Source: Arsenophonus endosymbiont of Bemisia tabaci Q2
GTDB taxonomy: Bacteria; Pseudomonadota; Gammaproteobacteria; Enterobacterales; Enterobacteriaceae
NCBI RefSeq assembly: GCF_902713415.1
Contig: NZ_CACTIE010000064.1
Span: 1-35,669, forward strand
Direction: 5' to 3'
DNA length: 35,669 bases
Positions 20,788 to 30,629 of this stretch are shown here, one piece after another; position 1 is the stretch's first letter; each line of letters opens with the position of its first letter. Position numbers and translations under genes: made by a program. The notes under the pieces were generated by a model, which ran no database searches, was not told where the DNA came from, and saw nothing but the letters and a program-made list of their open reading frames with translations.

Positions 20788-22768
20788 GATGAATACCTGC
20801 TTTTTTCAGTTTATCGTAATGCTGTTTTTCAATACGTTTAATTTCTTCTACAGGGAGATAATAATCAACATTGTCATCAAAACTTTTGCCAATCCAGGTG
20901 GCGATAATACCAGAAAAACCAATAATCGCTAGCCACCAAATATGCCAGACCATAGCAAAACCGAAGATTAAACAAAACGCTGAAATAATTATTCCGGCAG
21001 CAGTATTTTGTGGCATATGAATGGGTTCATATTTGGTTGGTTGTTGAGATGCAATCCCTTTTTCTTTCATATCCCACCAAGCATCACGCGTATCAATTTG
21101 TGGTTCTTTCGCGAAATTATAAAAAGGTGCAGGAGACGATGTTGACCATTCTAATGTACGACCATCCCATGGATCGCCGCTGAAATCGCGATTTTTGTGG
21201 CGATCGCGAATACTGACAATTATTTGAATCACTTGGCAGAGAATTCCGATAGCAATAAGCGCAGCACCGAGTGAAGCGACCATCAGCATTGAATGATATT
21301 GTGGATCAATATTTTGACTTAAACGACGAGTCATTCCCATAAAGCCCAGTATATAAAGTGGCATAAAGGCAATAAAGAAGCCACTGATCCAAAACCAAAA
21401 AGCACGAACGCCCCATTTCTCATTTAATGTAAAGCCAAATGCTTTCGGGAACCAGTAGGTCATACCAGCAAAGCAACCAAAGACCACTCCACCAATAATG
21501 ACATTATGGAAATGGGCAATCAGAAATAAACTATTGTGCAGCACAAAATTTGCACCGGGAACGGCCAATAGTACGCCAGTCATCCCACCAATCGAAAAGG
21601 TAACAATAAAACCAATCGTCCAGAGCATTGGTGTTTTAAATTCGATACGGCCATGGTACATGGTAAATAACCAATTGAATATTTTTACTCCAGTTGGAAT
21701 AGCAATAATCATGGTAGCTATACCGAAGAAGGCATTGACATTTGCCCCTCCTCCCATGGTAAAGAAGTGATGTAACCAGACGACAAACGACATTACAGTA
21801 ATAACAATGGTCGCCCAGACCAGAGACGTATAACCAAATAAACGTTTTTTACAGAATGTCGCTGTGACTTCCGAAAATACGCCAAAAACAGGTAACACTA
21901 ATATATAAACTTCAGGATGTCCCCAAGCCCAGACCAAATTGATATACATCATCATATTGCCGCCCATATCATTAGTGAAGAAATGGGTGCCTAAATATCG
22001 GTCAAGTGTGAGTAGTGCGATAGTAACGGTTAGGACAGGAAATGCTGAGATAATCAGTATATTAGTACAAAGCGCTGTCCAAGTAAAAACAGGCATTTTC
22101 ATCATTGACATACCAGGCGCCCGCATCCGTAGAATGGTCGCAAAAAAGTTTATTCCGCTTAGGGTGGTGCCAATGCCTGATATTTGTAAACTCCATATCC
22201 AATAATCTACCCCGACACCAGGATTGTATTCCTTACCTGACAATGGGGGATAAGCTAGCCAACCGGTCTGCGCAAATTCCCCGACACCTAATGATAGGTT
22301 AATCAAAATAACACCAACGACAAATAACCAAAAACTGAGAGAATTTAAAAACGGAAAGGCTACATCGCGAGCACCAATTTGCAATGGCACAACTAAATTC
22401 ATTAAGCCAACCACGAAAGGTGTTGCCATGAAAAAAATCATGATCACACCGTGAGCGGTAAAGATTTGATCATAATGATGAGGAGGTAAAAAACCGGCCT
22501 CACCGGCTGACGCTAATGCTTGTTGACCTCGCATCATTATGGCATCAGCAAAACCGCGTAGTAGCATTACCATGGCAACGATAATATACATAATGCCAAT
22601 TTTTTTATGATCTACACTAGTTAGCCATTCGCTCCAGAGCCACTTCCATTTACCAAAATAGGTGATAACGCCTAAAATAGCTATGCCAGCTAATAAAATA
22701 CATATCACAGTGATGACAATAATTGGCTGGTTAATAGGGATTGCATCGAGCGTTAATTTACCCAACAT
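20777..22768 (-). CDS. cyoB: Cytochrome bo3 ubiquinol oxidase subunit I
   Basis: CyoB holds heme b, heme o3 and CuB and reduces oxygen to water while pumping protons. The 663-residue length equals E. coli CyoB. The low-spin heme ligand region is [18 protein letters not shown], the CuB ligand and cross-linked Tyr region is [15 protein letters not shown], the His pair is [10 protein letters not shown], the K-channel region is [15 protein letters not shown], and the heme ligands are in [11 protein letters not shown]. The start is five bases after cyoA. All ligands are present, so aerobic bo3 respiration appears functional. Confidence 0.97.
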   Translation of the reverse strand: MLGKLTLDAIPINQPIIVITVICILLAGIAILGVITYFGKWKWLWSEWLTSVDHKKIGIMYIIVAMVMLLRGFADAIMMRGQQALASAGEAGFLPPHHYDQIFTAHGVIMIFFMATPFVVGLMNLVVPLQIGARDVAFPFLNSLSFWLFVVGVILINLSLGVGEFAQTGWLAYPPLSGKEYNPGVGVDYWIWSLQISGIGTTLSGINFFATILRMRAPGMSMMKMPVFTWTALCTNILIISAFPVLTVTIALLTLDRYLGTHFFTNDMGGNMMMYINLVWAWGHPEVYILVLPVFGVFSEVTATFCKKRLFGYTSLVWATIVITVMSFVVWLHHFFTMGGGANVNAFFGIATMIIAIPTGVKIFNWLFTMYHGRIEFKTPMLWTIGFIVTFSIGGMTGVLLAVPGANFVLHNSLFLIAHFHNVIIGGVVFGCFAGMTYWFPKAFGFTLNEKWGVRAFWFWISGFFIAFMPLYILGFMGMTRRLSQNIDPQYHSMLMVASLGAALIAIGILCQVIQIIVSIRDRHKNRDFSGDPWDGRTLEWSTSSPAPFYNFAKEPQIDTRDAWWDMKEKGIASQQPTKYEPIHMPQNTAAGIIISAFCLIFGFAMVWHIWWLAIIGFSGIIATWIGKSFDDNVDYYLPVEEIKRIEKQHYDKLKKAGIHHVN

Positions 22769-22773
22769 ACTAT

Positions 22774-23721
22774 TTATTCCTTAGCATCGACATGAGCAGA
22801 GTGGTTCATATGCATTATTTGATTGCCAGACATTTCATGTTCGGTTTTGTTAGCATGATTGATATGATGTTCATGGCCAAATTTTAATATCAGTTCTTCA
22901 TAGAGATTTGGTTTCACGCTTGAAAAATAGGTAACAGGGACATTGTGGCTAGGTTTAGCTAATTGATTAAATGTAGCCATGCTATCTAGCGTTTTGGTAG
23001 ATGTTTTTACTTTTTGCACCCATTTATCAAAGCTTGCCGTATCAGGTGTTGCAATTACATTAAATTTCATGTCGGAAAATCCGTGACCGCTATAACTTGA
23101 TGAGAAGCCTTTATAGGTATCAGGTTGATTAGCGATTAAGTGAAGCTTCGTTTGCATACCAGCCATCGCATAAATTTGACCACCAAGTGCAGGGATAAAG
23201 AAAGAATTCATCACTGACTCGGCTGTCACTTTAAAGTTAATTGGCACACCGACAGGAATGGCGATTTCATTAACGGTAGCGATATTTTCTTCTGGATAGA
23301 CAAACACCCATTTCCAATCGGTAGAAATGACCTGAATGGTAATCGGTTTTTTATCGCTTTCTAATGCTTTATAAGGATCCAGTTGATGCGTTGTTTTCCA
23401 GGTTATCACGGCAAGAATGATGATGATGATGATAGGAACTATCCAGCAAACTAACTCAATTTTATTTGAATGTGCCCAATCTGGCCGGTAGGTTGCTTGT
23501 TTATTGCTTGCTCGATATTTTCTGACGAAGATAATTGCCATAAAAATGACTGGAATAACAACAATTAACATTAAACCAAGCGCAGTTAGTATCAGTCTTT
23601 TTTGTTCAACACCAATGGCGCCCTTGGGATTTATTAATACCATATCGCAACCAGTTAGCAGGAAAACAATAGTAAGCAGTGAGATGACTCCAATACTTCC
23701 TTTATATTTTATAAGTCTCAT
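22774..23721 (-). CDS. cyoA: Cytochrome bo3 ubiquinol oxidase subunit II (lipoprotein)
   Basis: CyoA is subunit II, lacking CuA as quinol oxidases do. The 315-residue protein has a lipoprotein signal with lipobox LLTGC ending at Cys25, two membrane helices ([21 protein letters not shown] and [19 protein letters not shown]), and a periplasmic cupredoxin-like domain ([41 protein letters not shown]). The His- and Met-rich C-terminal tail is typical of the family but variable. First gene of cyoABCDE; a 377-base AT-rich region precedes it. Confidence 0.96.
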   Translation of the reverse strand: MRLIKYKGSIGVISLLTIVFLLTGCDMVLINPKGAIGVEQKRLILTALGLMLIVVIPVIFMAIIFVRKYRASNKQATYRPDWAHSNKIELVCWIVPIIIIIILAVITWKTTHQLDPYKALESDKKPITIQVISTDWKWVFVYPEENIATVNEIAIPVGVPINFKVTAESVMNSFFIPALGGQIYAMAGMQTKLHLIANQPDTYKGFSSSYSGHGFSDMKFNVIATPDTASFDKWVQKVKTSTKTLDSMATFNQLAKPSHNVPVTYFSSVKPNLYEELILKFGHEHHINHANKTEHEMSGNQIMHMNHSAHVDAKE

Positions 23722-24098
23722 TTAGCGACCTCAAATGACAAAGATGATTATTGTCGTTTTGTTCAGTGTAGGTATTTTACGGTAAGGTTATATTAGTGTA
23801 AACAATTGTAAGGCGCACAAATATAATTGTTATTACTTTTTTGTTAAAGTGATCACAAGTATAATCGAATTCATTATAGAACAGTTTAAATGATTATTTT
23901 TTGGTTCACAATTATTTACATTAAATAATTTTATTTTTAATAAAAAGAAGCAGATAAAAGGAAATCAAAATGTGATTTTATAGATCGAAAATTAATTCTT
24001 ATGCTAAATAATAGTTAGTTTTAAATATTTATTATTTAGCATTAGTTAAAAAATGGTATTCATTTTTAAATAAGCAGGCTTTACGGTAGCTTACATGA
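23722..24098 (-). other. Non-coding region between cyoA and the channel pseudogene
   Basis: This very AT-rich stretch must contain the cyoA promoter on the minus strand, but I could not pick a convincing -35/-10 pair. It holds a GTGATCAC palindrome near 23849-23856 and a perfect 13-bp inverted repeat (ATGCTAAATAATA at 24001-24013, TATTATTTAGCAT at 24030-24042, loop 16) that lies 57 bases past the pseudogene end and may be its old terminator. Confidence 0.6.
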
Positions 24099-24398
24099 TT
24101 AAAAATTATATTTGATGGTATAAATGATCCCATCGTGATAAAAATCATCACCAAGTTTGTTATCAATATAGCGATATTGAATACCTTCAGATAAGGTTTC
24201 AAAAGGCGTCCACCATAAGGCTACCGGCACCGTTAATACCTCTTCTTTGCCGTCATTGCCATAGCCTTTTGCGCGATTAAGTTTCATCTCATGCCAATTA
24301 GTGATAGAAAAGTTTTGTGACCATAATTGAAAACTATAGCCGGCAACCCAACCAATGACATAGCCATTTTTGCCAGAATACAAAGTTTGATCAACATA

Positions 24399-25285
24399 TA
24401 GCTAAGCGACTTAATTTTGATTACAGCTTCGATTACACCATATTGAGTGCGAACAAAATATCTGTGTCGCATCCGAGCGCTCTTTTTTTGCATTTAGCTT
24501 GTGTCCATTTATGTTCAATTGGATTAAGATCTGGCGAATAGGTAGGCAAATATTCCACCATATTCCCCGCATCGATGATGACTTGTTGAATACTCTGTTT
24601 CTTGTGAAAAGTTCCATTATCCATCATGATTACACTGTTTTTAGGAAGTACTGGGATAAGGACTTGGGTGACCCATCCATAGAAAACATCGCTGTTAATA
24701 TTGATATCAAATAATCCGATAGCAAACAGCGTTGTGCCCAATAAAGCGCCGATAACATTTGTTCTTCCTTTAGTTCCTCAGTTCTTGAGACCAACACACC
24801 GTTGACCTTTCGGGGAATAGCCGTGAGTCCGCGGGGTATCGTATCAAAAAGCACTTTCATCAATAAAAACAATATGCTTGCCTTCTTTTTCATACTGTTG
24901 TTTTTTGTTGAAACGTTTGTCGAGTGTTTTCGTCGGCTTTCGGATGACGTAGAGTTTTTTATAGGTCAATCCCATTTTTTAAGGGCTTGCCAAATGGCCT
25001 TCTGACAAACGCCAAAACGCTCTGCACGCTCTTTTTGGTAAGCATCTGGATATTGTTCAACATCTTTTATCAACTCGGATTTATCGATTTTTCGCTGACG
25101 CGTAGTCGATGCTTTTGGCTCTATTTGATTAATCCAACGCGATACAGATGCAGAACCAATCCGAAATTGCTTCGCTGTTTCTCGGATAATCAACCCTTCT
25201 TCTTCCATCGTAAATATCACTTTACTTCTAAAATCAATTGAATAGCTCATATAAATAATGTCATCAAAATTAAGTCGCTTAGCTA
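24399..25285 (-). mobile_element. Complete IS630-family insertion sequence, copy 2 (887 bp)
   Basis: Same element as at 2405-3284, opposite strand, with TA duplications at 24397-24398 and 25286-25287. Joining the flanks after removing the element and one TA gives the uninterrupted channel reading LALHYVDQTLYSG, so the insertion is exact. Compared with copy 1 it has a 12-base insertion close to one end (GATTAC repeated at 24419-24424 and 24431-24436) and lacks one A in each of three A7 runs. Confidence 0.92.
24433..25250 (-). pseudogene. IS630-family transposase, degenerate (copy 2)
   Basis: The N-terminal part is clean for 94 residues from 25250 (MSYSIDFRSKVIFTMEEEG; helix-turn-helix region IRETAKQFRIGSASVSRWINQ) and ends early as LKKWD because an A7 run is A6 at about 24977. 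Two more A-runs are short (about 24956 and 24902). The first catalytic segment reads IDESAF followed by TGA. The C-terminal part from 24741 is open and keeps the second Asp (MMDNGTFHKK) and the Glu segment (SPDLNPIEHKW). Not able to make a full transposase as it stands. Confidence 0.88.
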
Positions 25286-25575
25286 TAATGTAAGGCTAAG
25301 AAGGGTTTTACCCAAAAATCGCCTAGTGAGAAATTGTAGCCAAAACCATAAAGTGTATTAATTTCGTGGAAATTACCACCGTATTTATAACCGGGTAAAG
25401 ACCAAATACCATAAAGATGCCCATAGAGATTAAAGCCACTGTCACCTAAGTAGAAAGGACCGGTTGTTTTAACGGCGTAGCGTTGGTTTTTGCTGGGCTC
25501 TGTTTTACGTTGATGAAATGGATTTTCAACATCAAAGAAACCGTAGAGTTCACCCCAATTAAAGTCGCCCAGCTA

Positions 25576-25632
25576 TAAATTTATATTGAAGAAAAACATA
25601 TATTTTGTAATCAAAATTAAGACGCTTAGCTA
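25576..25632 (-). mobile_element. Truncated MITE inside the channel pseudogene (57 bp)
   Basis: Read on the minus strand it begins TAGCTAAGCGTCTTAATTTT and continues through TTACAAAATATATGTTTTTC and CAATATAAATTTA, matching the first ~56 bases of the MITE at 16665-16767; the other half is missing. TA is present on both sides (25574-25575 and 25633-25634). Without it the host gene reads GGAGGAGC-TA-GCTGGG, giving GGASW in the channel protein after one base is restored. Confidence 0.8.
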
Positions 25633-25960
25633 TAGCTCCTCCTTCCAGTTCAAGATAGGTAAAATCTTTTTACCGGTAGTGTGAGCCGAGTTATTTTCTG
25701 CTCGTTGTGACCAGTTAAAATAATTTAGACTGATATTAGCGAAACCATTTTGATAACCAACGGAATTTTCTCTTGTAGTACTAGCCATGGTAAACGGAGT
25801 TAGCTACGTTAATATCGCAATAGGTAAAAACTTTTTACTCATAAATTTTATTAACTTAATTTTAAATAAACTTAAACGCATTTGAATATAATGAAATGCG
25901 AAAGTGAAAGCTGCGAGATGATAGAGTTTGTTTTTGTAAATAGAAATTTGATCTTTTGCA

Positions 25961-25982
25961 TACAGTGATAAAGATCACTCTG
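25961..25982 (-). promoter_or_regulatory. Candidate CRP (cAMP receptor protein) binding site
   Basis: AGTGATAAAGATCACT (25964-25979) matches the CRP consensus TGTGA-N6-TCACA at eight of ten positions, and the symmetry extends outward (ATACAG / CTGTAT). It stands about 120 bases upstream of the channel gene start on the minus strand. E. coli tsx is known to be under CRP control, which agrees with the gene call. The gene it served is now dead. Confidence 0.6.
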
Positions 25983-26058
25983 TATCAATGATTATTTTAT
26001 AGCAGTCAATAATAAATCATTAAAATAAATATTTTGCAATATAACTATTTTTATTTTA

Positions 26059-26082
26059 TATATATTCTAATATATATTCTAA
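26059..26082. repeat. Two tandem copies of a 12-bp unit
   Basis: TATATATTCTAA occurs twice without a gap (26059-26070 and 26071-26082), just beyond the ampG remnant stop. No function evident; typical slippage-prone AT-rich sequence. Confidence 0.7.
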
Positions 26083-26085
26083 TGG

Positions 26086-27618
26086 CTATTTATTGCATTG
26101 TTTTGGTATGCCTGTTTTAGGCATCGCTAGATAATTCAGGGTTCCGCCTAAAATAAAATCAACAGTCCCAATTATGATACTTAAATTAATCAGTTGATCT
26201 TTATAAATTAACATTTTAAACCATACTTCAATCCGTTGTGTAAATAAATTGATCTTGCCAGCCGAAAAATAACTTAAAATTGTTATTATTATCCAAAATA
26301 TAAATATACCTGCTGAGACGGCAAGACACACAAATAGCTAATTTATAGGATTGCTTAAAATAAGTCCAACGCATAAATTTCCCGGTTTGTTGGATATAAG
26401 ATAACGATTGTTTGCATATCAATATTAAAAAAATACTCAGTAATGAAATAACGACAGAAATAAGATAAAAAGCGGGCCAATCATATTTGCTCACTAGCGC
26501 GCTTGCCATGGGCCCAACATGGACCCGCCCAATAGCTGATAAGGCCGATAGTAAAGCAACTTGAGTTGCAGAAAGCGAATGATTGCAAAGCGTCATTAGT
26601 AGTGCGACAAAAGCGCCAGTGCCCATGCCAGAAAAGATATTTTCAATAAAGATAACGCTGCTGGTGTTATAAATATTGGCGGGAGTTACTGCCAGAAACC
26701 AATAACCAAAATTAGAAATAGTCTGTAAAATACTGAAAATAAGTAAGGCTTTAAATAACGACATTTTTTGCATAATATAGTCGCCATATAAAGCGCCAAG
26801 AATAGTTGCAAATAGTCCAACAGTTTTATTAATAGTGCCAACTTCAGCCAGCGAAAAGCCAAGTTTATTTAATAGGAAATTGGTAATCAGTGCCATAACA
26901 AATGCATCACCCATTTTATAAAAATGATCAATAACAAGGTGATCCAGGCATTATTACGACTAAAAAATTCGATAAAGGGTTCATAGATAGCTTCATACAG
27001 TGTTTTGGGTGATGGCGATTTTATTAGTGGTTCTTTAGCGGACAGTGTTGCATAGACACCAATTAGCATTAGGCTGCCCATCACTAGATAAAGTTGATGC
27101 CAAGTAACAAAATGGTCGACCAACCATAAAGCTAATCCGCCTGAAACCCAACATATTAATACGATAACCCATAACGGATATTGCCGCGCCGGCGCCACGC
27201 TTTTCTGTTAACAATAAATCGGTTTTATAAGCATCAAAAACAATATCTTGTGAGGCGGAACAAAAAAAGACCAGCACCGCAGCAGCTGCTAATCACCAAA
27301 GATGCTCTTTGGGATCGATAAATCCCATCGCAGCAATGCTGATAATCAGTAAAATCTGAGTGGTTAATAACCAACCACGCCGGCGACCTAGCAAGGGCAG
27401 GGTGTAGCGATCGATTAATGGTGACCAAAGAAACTTTAATACATAAGCCTGGCCGACTAATGAAAAAAACCGATCGTTTTAATATCAATATTTTCGACGG
27501 TTAACCAGGCTTGCAAAGTACTTGCGGTAACTGCCAGCGGTAACCCTGACACAAAACCTAGCAAAAGCAGCACTCGGGAACGATGTTGGGTAAAAACGGT
27601 CAGGTAGTTTTTTTTCAT
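26086..27618 (-). pseudogene. ampG: ampG pseudogene, muropeptide permease
   Basis: AmpG imports GlcNAc-anhydroMurNAc muropeptides for cell-wall recycling and beta-lactamase induction. The remnant begins MKKNYLTVFTQHRSRVLLLLG at 27618 and ends near 26086 (GTVDFILGGTLNYLAM), about the expected 490-500 codons. Lesions: a lost T in the GFFSLVG codons near 27465; TGA at 27293-27295 after PKEHLW; one extra G before VSGGLALWL near 27155; a lost T before YKMGDAFVMA near 26920; and another shift near 26340-26400 after KFMRW. Family segments are clear: FCSASQDIVFDAYKTD, RGAGAAISVMGYR, GMGTGAFVALLMTLCN and ATQVALLSALSAIGRV. Membrane helices remain readable in pieces. Non-functional. Confidence 0.93.
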
Positions 27619-27666
27619 AGTCGTCCTATTATTTATTTTCAGAAAGAGCTATTGCTGGCAGCACTC

Positions 27667-28276
27667 TCACTTAACACGCTGAAAAATGCATTGTGCGTTT
27701 TGTTTTATAAACTGGCTTGTTTCAGGATCATTAGCCATATCAGCAATAATGTCGGTTAACGCTTTATTGATAGGTGAAGCAATTTTTTCGTTACTAGCAT
27801 CAAGAGGCCCTTGTTCATTATAGCTATGCGTATAGGTACGTGTACTGGTTGACCCATTTAGATGCCATAGCTACGACACTAATCGCAACATCGACAGTGA
27901 TATTATGACGTAATCTGCCTTCTTGTAAATCAGCATACAGCTTATTTAGCGCAATTTGTAAATTAATATTAGCCGGTGCACTAACCGTATAACCTCTGCC
28001 GATCATCTGTTTTTCTAATGCTTCTTGTAAAAAATAGCGTAAATCGCGAGAGGGTTTTAATACCGCTAGTGCTGCATTACGATTAATTTCGGCGAGTGCC
28101 GTTGAGCTTCTTTTATCAATGCTAGTAATATTTATTGAAACTGCTCTTATGGTTGGATCTTGAGTTGGCAAGGTAATATTTGGCTCGATAGACAGGGTGT
28201 TACTTGGGGCAACACATCCTATTAAACTCAATGAGATTAACAAAGCAATGATTAGATGAAAGGTATTTTTTAACAT
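27667..28276 (-). pseudogene. yajG: yajG pseudogene, putative lipoprotein
   Basis: YajG is an uncharacterised lipoprotein. The remnant has a signal peptide with lipobox SLIGC (Cys21), the segments PNITLPTQDPTIRAVSI, LKPSRDLRYFLQEALEKQM, and NINLQIALNKLYADLQEG. At about 27850 the frame breaks (VAMASK then WVNQ); in the next frame the natural end continues as NGSTSTRTYTHSYNEQGPLD and ADMANDPETSQFIKQNAQ to TGA at 27667-27669. Only one frameshift is seen, so it is younger decay than ampG or could be a sequence error; a 150-residue truncated product is open. Confidence 0.82.
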
Positions 28277-28552
28277 GTTTTCTCAACCTATTTTGGTATT
28301 ACTTGATTTAATCGTTACCATACTTTGGTATTTTGCTGTTAGTATGCCAGAACGTTATCGGCATTTCGGCATTTGGTGAAGAAACCTACTAAAAAATTGG
28401 TCTGGATTATGCTTTAATCGTAATTTAGTAATATCTAATCCTATTTATAACCGATATTGAATAAATCGTAGTGAGTCATAATAAAAAAAGATTAATCATT
28501 TTTGCTTGCATATATATTTACTTAGTAAATTAAGTCGAAAGAGTCTATTAAT

Positions 28553-28879
28553 ATGATAACTAAACCTATGAAAACTATGTGTAAGCAAATTGAAGAAAAA
28601 CTGGAATACGCTTTTTCACCGGTATATTTGATGGTATTAGATGAAAGTGATCAACATAATGTTCCGCCAGGTACGGAAAGTCACTTTAAAGTTATTTTGG
28701 TGACAGAAAAATTTGCAGCAAAAAAGATGGTTGCTCGTCACCAAACTGTTTATCAATTATTAGCAGATGAACTATCTAATAGTGTTCATGCATTGGCATT
28801 ACATACTTATACCCCAACTGAGTGGCAACAGCGCCAACAGCAGGCTTTTTCTTCACCAGCTTGCCGTGGTGGAGAGTAG
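28553..28879 (+). CDS. bolA: DNA-binding transcriptional regulator / iron-sulfur partner BolA
   Basis: BolA affects cell shape and stress response and binds [2Fe-2S] clusters with monothiol glutaredoxin. The 108-residue product starts at ATG 28553 (AAAGAG ten bases before); the family match begins near residue 10 (MCKQIEEKLEYAFSP), and the BolA core is VLDESDQHNVPPGTESHFKVILV with the conserved HALALHTYTPTEW and the tail SSPACRGGE. Divergent from yajG and upstream of tig as in E. coli. Intact. Confidence 0.95.
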   Translation: MITKPMKTMCKQIEEKLEYAFSPVYLMVLDESDQHNVPPGTESHFKVILVTEKFAAKKMVARHQTVYQLLADELSNSVHALALHTYTPTEWQQRQQQAFSSPACRGGE

Positions 28880-29049
28880 GTCAATCGAGGTTAAGAAATA
28901 GATAATTATGCTGACTTAACCAGATATTATTTAGCAATAATTGCTGGTATAAAATATTTTTATCGTTATATCTTATACCGTGTTAGTCATATCAATTTCG
29001 CTACAAAAGCCAGTATTTAGAGCGTTTACTATTTATTATTCACCTTTGC

Positions 29050-29078
29050 TCGACTGACCTCATATGCATCTGTATAAT
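29050..29078 (+). promoter_or_regulatory. Sigma-70 promoter for tig
   Basis: TCGACT (29050-29055), a 17-base spacer and a perfect TATAAT (29073-29078) predict a start near 29085, which gives a leader of about 168 bases before the tig ATG. Confidence 0.65.
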
Positions 29079-29084
29079 GTGGCG

Positions 29085-29253
29085 TCTGATTTTCTATAAG
29101 GTTTCGGAACGCTTCTACTTAACAGGGATTAACAGGGAGTCTAAAAATAGAAGGTAAACCCCCCGGGTTTGGGGAACAGTATGTTATCAAGAGATGTCTG
29201 ATAACATTCACTCTGGAGTTGTCCGAGTACTAAGATTCTTTTGAGGTAACAAG
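29085..29253 (+). other. Structured 5' leader of tig
   Basis: The predicted leader holds two tandem TTAACAGGGA (29119-29138), a GC-rich block AAACCCCCCGGGTTTGGGG at 29157-29174 that can pair in two exclusive ways (AAACCC with GGGTTT, or CCCC with GGGG), and a perfect 9-bp inverted repeat ATGTTATCA / TGATAACAT (29181-29189, 29199-29207). A TTGAGGTAAC ribosome site precedes the ATG. No known riboswitch class recognised. Confidence 0.5.
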
Positions 29254-30558
29254 ATGCAAGTTTCTGTTGAAACAACTCAAGGCCTGGGGCGTCGTGTAAC
29301 AATTACCGTTCCTAATGCTGATATTGAAAAAGCGGTGAATAGTGAATTAATTAATGTGTCAAGAAAAGTGCGCATTGATGGTTTTCGTAAAGGCAAAGTG
29401 CCAATGAATATCGTTAAACAACGATATGGTACTTCTGTATTGCAGGACGTGCTGGGCGATATAATGCAGCGTAATTTTCTTAATGCAATCATAGAACAAA
29501 AAATTAATCCAGCTGGGGCACCAAAATATCAACCTGAACAATTTAAAACGGGTGAAGATTTTACCTATACCGTTGAATTCGAAGTCTATCCAGAAATTGA
29601 GTTAAAGGGTTTAGAAAATATCAAGGTTGAAAAACCTATTGTTGCGGTAAAAGATGAAGATGTTGACACCATGCTCAAAAAATTACCCAAGCAACAAGCT
29701 ACTTGGCAAGAGATAAAAGAAAAAGTTGCTGCCGATTCGCGAGTGACTATCGATTTCAAAGGCACAATTGATGGTGAAGTGTTCGAAGGTGGTAATGCGG
29801 ATGATTTTGTGCTGGTAATGGGTGAAGGTCTTATGATACCTGGTTTTGAAGATGGTATTATGGGTCATCAGGAAGGTGAAGAATTTACTATCGATGTCAA
29901 TTTTCCAGCCGATTATCACGCAGAAAATTTAAAAGGTAAAGCGGCTAACTTTGCTATCACTTTGAAGAAAGTGGAACAACGTGTATTACCAGAACTGACT
30001 GAAGAATTTATCAAACAATTTGGTGTTCCTGACGGTTCGATCGAGAGTTTACGTGGAGAAGTACGCAAAAATATGGAACGTGAACTAAAAACAGCTGTTT
30101 GTAATCGAATTAAGACGCAAGTACTTGATTGTTTAGTTAAGGAAAATGAAATTGAGGTGCCTATTGCTGTTGTTGACAGTGAAATAAATGTACTACGTCG
30201 ACAAGCTGCACAACGTTTTGGTGGCAACGAAAAACAAGCGTTAGAATTACCACGTGAAATATTTGAAGAGCAAGCTAAACATCGCGTTATTGTTGGTTTA
30301 TTATTAGGTGAAGTTATCAATAAAAACTCCCTAACTGCAGATGATGTTCGTGTAAAGTCACTGATTGAAGAGATGGCTTCAGCTTATGAAGATCCTACTG
30401 AAGTGATCGAATACTATAGCAAAAATAAAGAGTTAATGGATAGTGTCCGTAATTTTGCGTTAGAAGAAAAAGCCATTGAAATATTATTAGAAAAAGCGGA
30501 AGTAACAGATAAAGAAACTCAATTCCAAGAGTTAATGAATCAGCCTCAGATGAGGTAA
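29254..30558 (+). CDS. tig: Trigger factor, ribosome-bound chaperone
   Basis: Trigger factor binds ribosomal protein L23 at the exit tunnel and shields nascent chains, with peptidyl-prolyl isomerase activity. The 434-residue product has the ribosome-docking signature [13 protein letters not shown] (about 42-54) in the N-terminal domain, the FKBP-type domain at about 150-245 ([54 protein letters not shown]), and the helical C-terminal chaperone arms. The start follows GAGGTAACAAG. It heads the tig-clpP-clpX-lon stretch. Intact. Confidence 0.97.
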   Translation: MQVSVETTQGLGRRVTITVPNADIEKAVNSELINVSRKVRIDGFRKGKVPMNIVKQRYGTSVLQDVLGDIMQRNFLNAIIEQKINPAGAPKYQPEQFKTGEDFTYTVEFEVYPEIELKGLENIKVEKPIVAVKDEDVDTMLKKLPKQQATWQEIKEKVAADSRVTIDFKGTIDGEVFEGGNADDFVLVMGEGLMIPGFEDGIMGHQEGEEFTIDVNFPADYHAENLKGKAANFAITLKKVEQRVLPELTEEFIKQFGVPDGSIESLRGEVRKNMERELKTAVCNRIKTQVLDCLVKENEIEVPIAVVDSEINVLRRQAAQRFGGNEKQALELPREIFEEQAKHRVIVGLLLGEVINKNSLTADDVRVKSLIEEMASAYEDPTEVIEYYSKNKELMDSVRNFALEEKAIEILLEKAEVTDKETQFQELMNQPQMR

Positions 30559-30585
30559 TTGCTGAGGTTATTATTTGGTTTTGTG

Positions 30586-30617
30586 AAAACCCGTGGTTTT
30601 ATGCTACGGGTTTTTTT
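30586..30617 (+). terminator. Rho-independent terminator after tig
   Basis: AAAACCCGT (30586-30594) and ACGGGTTTT (30606-30614) pair around an 11-base loop and run into a seven-T tract (30611-30617), 28 bases after the tig stop. Confidence 0.9.
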
Positions 30618-30629
30618 ATCGTTAAAAAA

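Larger units (their letters stand above)
24099..25842 (-). pseudogene. Tsx/OmpK-type outer-membrane nucleoside channel, pseudogene split by IS and MITE
   Basis: Rebuilt in order on the minus strand: start MSKKFLPIAILT at 25842 (signal peptide, then a TAG near 25804), NGFANISLNYFNWSQRAENN, a lost A at the GGTAAAAAGAT run near 25663, FTYLELEGGASW interrupted by a MITE at 25576-25632, a lost G, GDFNWGELYGFFDVENPF, FLGDFW-type strands (FSLGDFWVKPFLALHY), then the IS630 copy at 24399-25285, then VDQTLYSGKNGYVIGWVAGY, ITNWHEMKLNRAKGYGN, LTVPVALWWTPF, and GIQYRYIDNKLG to the terminal IYTIKYNF. The strand pattern and final Phe are those of an outer-membrane beta-barrel; the wording matches the Tsx/OmpK channel family, about 260 residues. 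E. coli tsx sits elsewhere, between secF and nrdR. Dead. Confidence 0.85.

Noticed and set aside
28490-28520. A-rich palindrome around GATTAATC upstream of bolA
   Set aside because: Short and AT-only symmetry is common in such spacers; no match to a known regulator.
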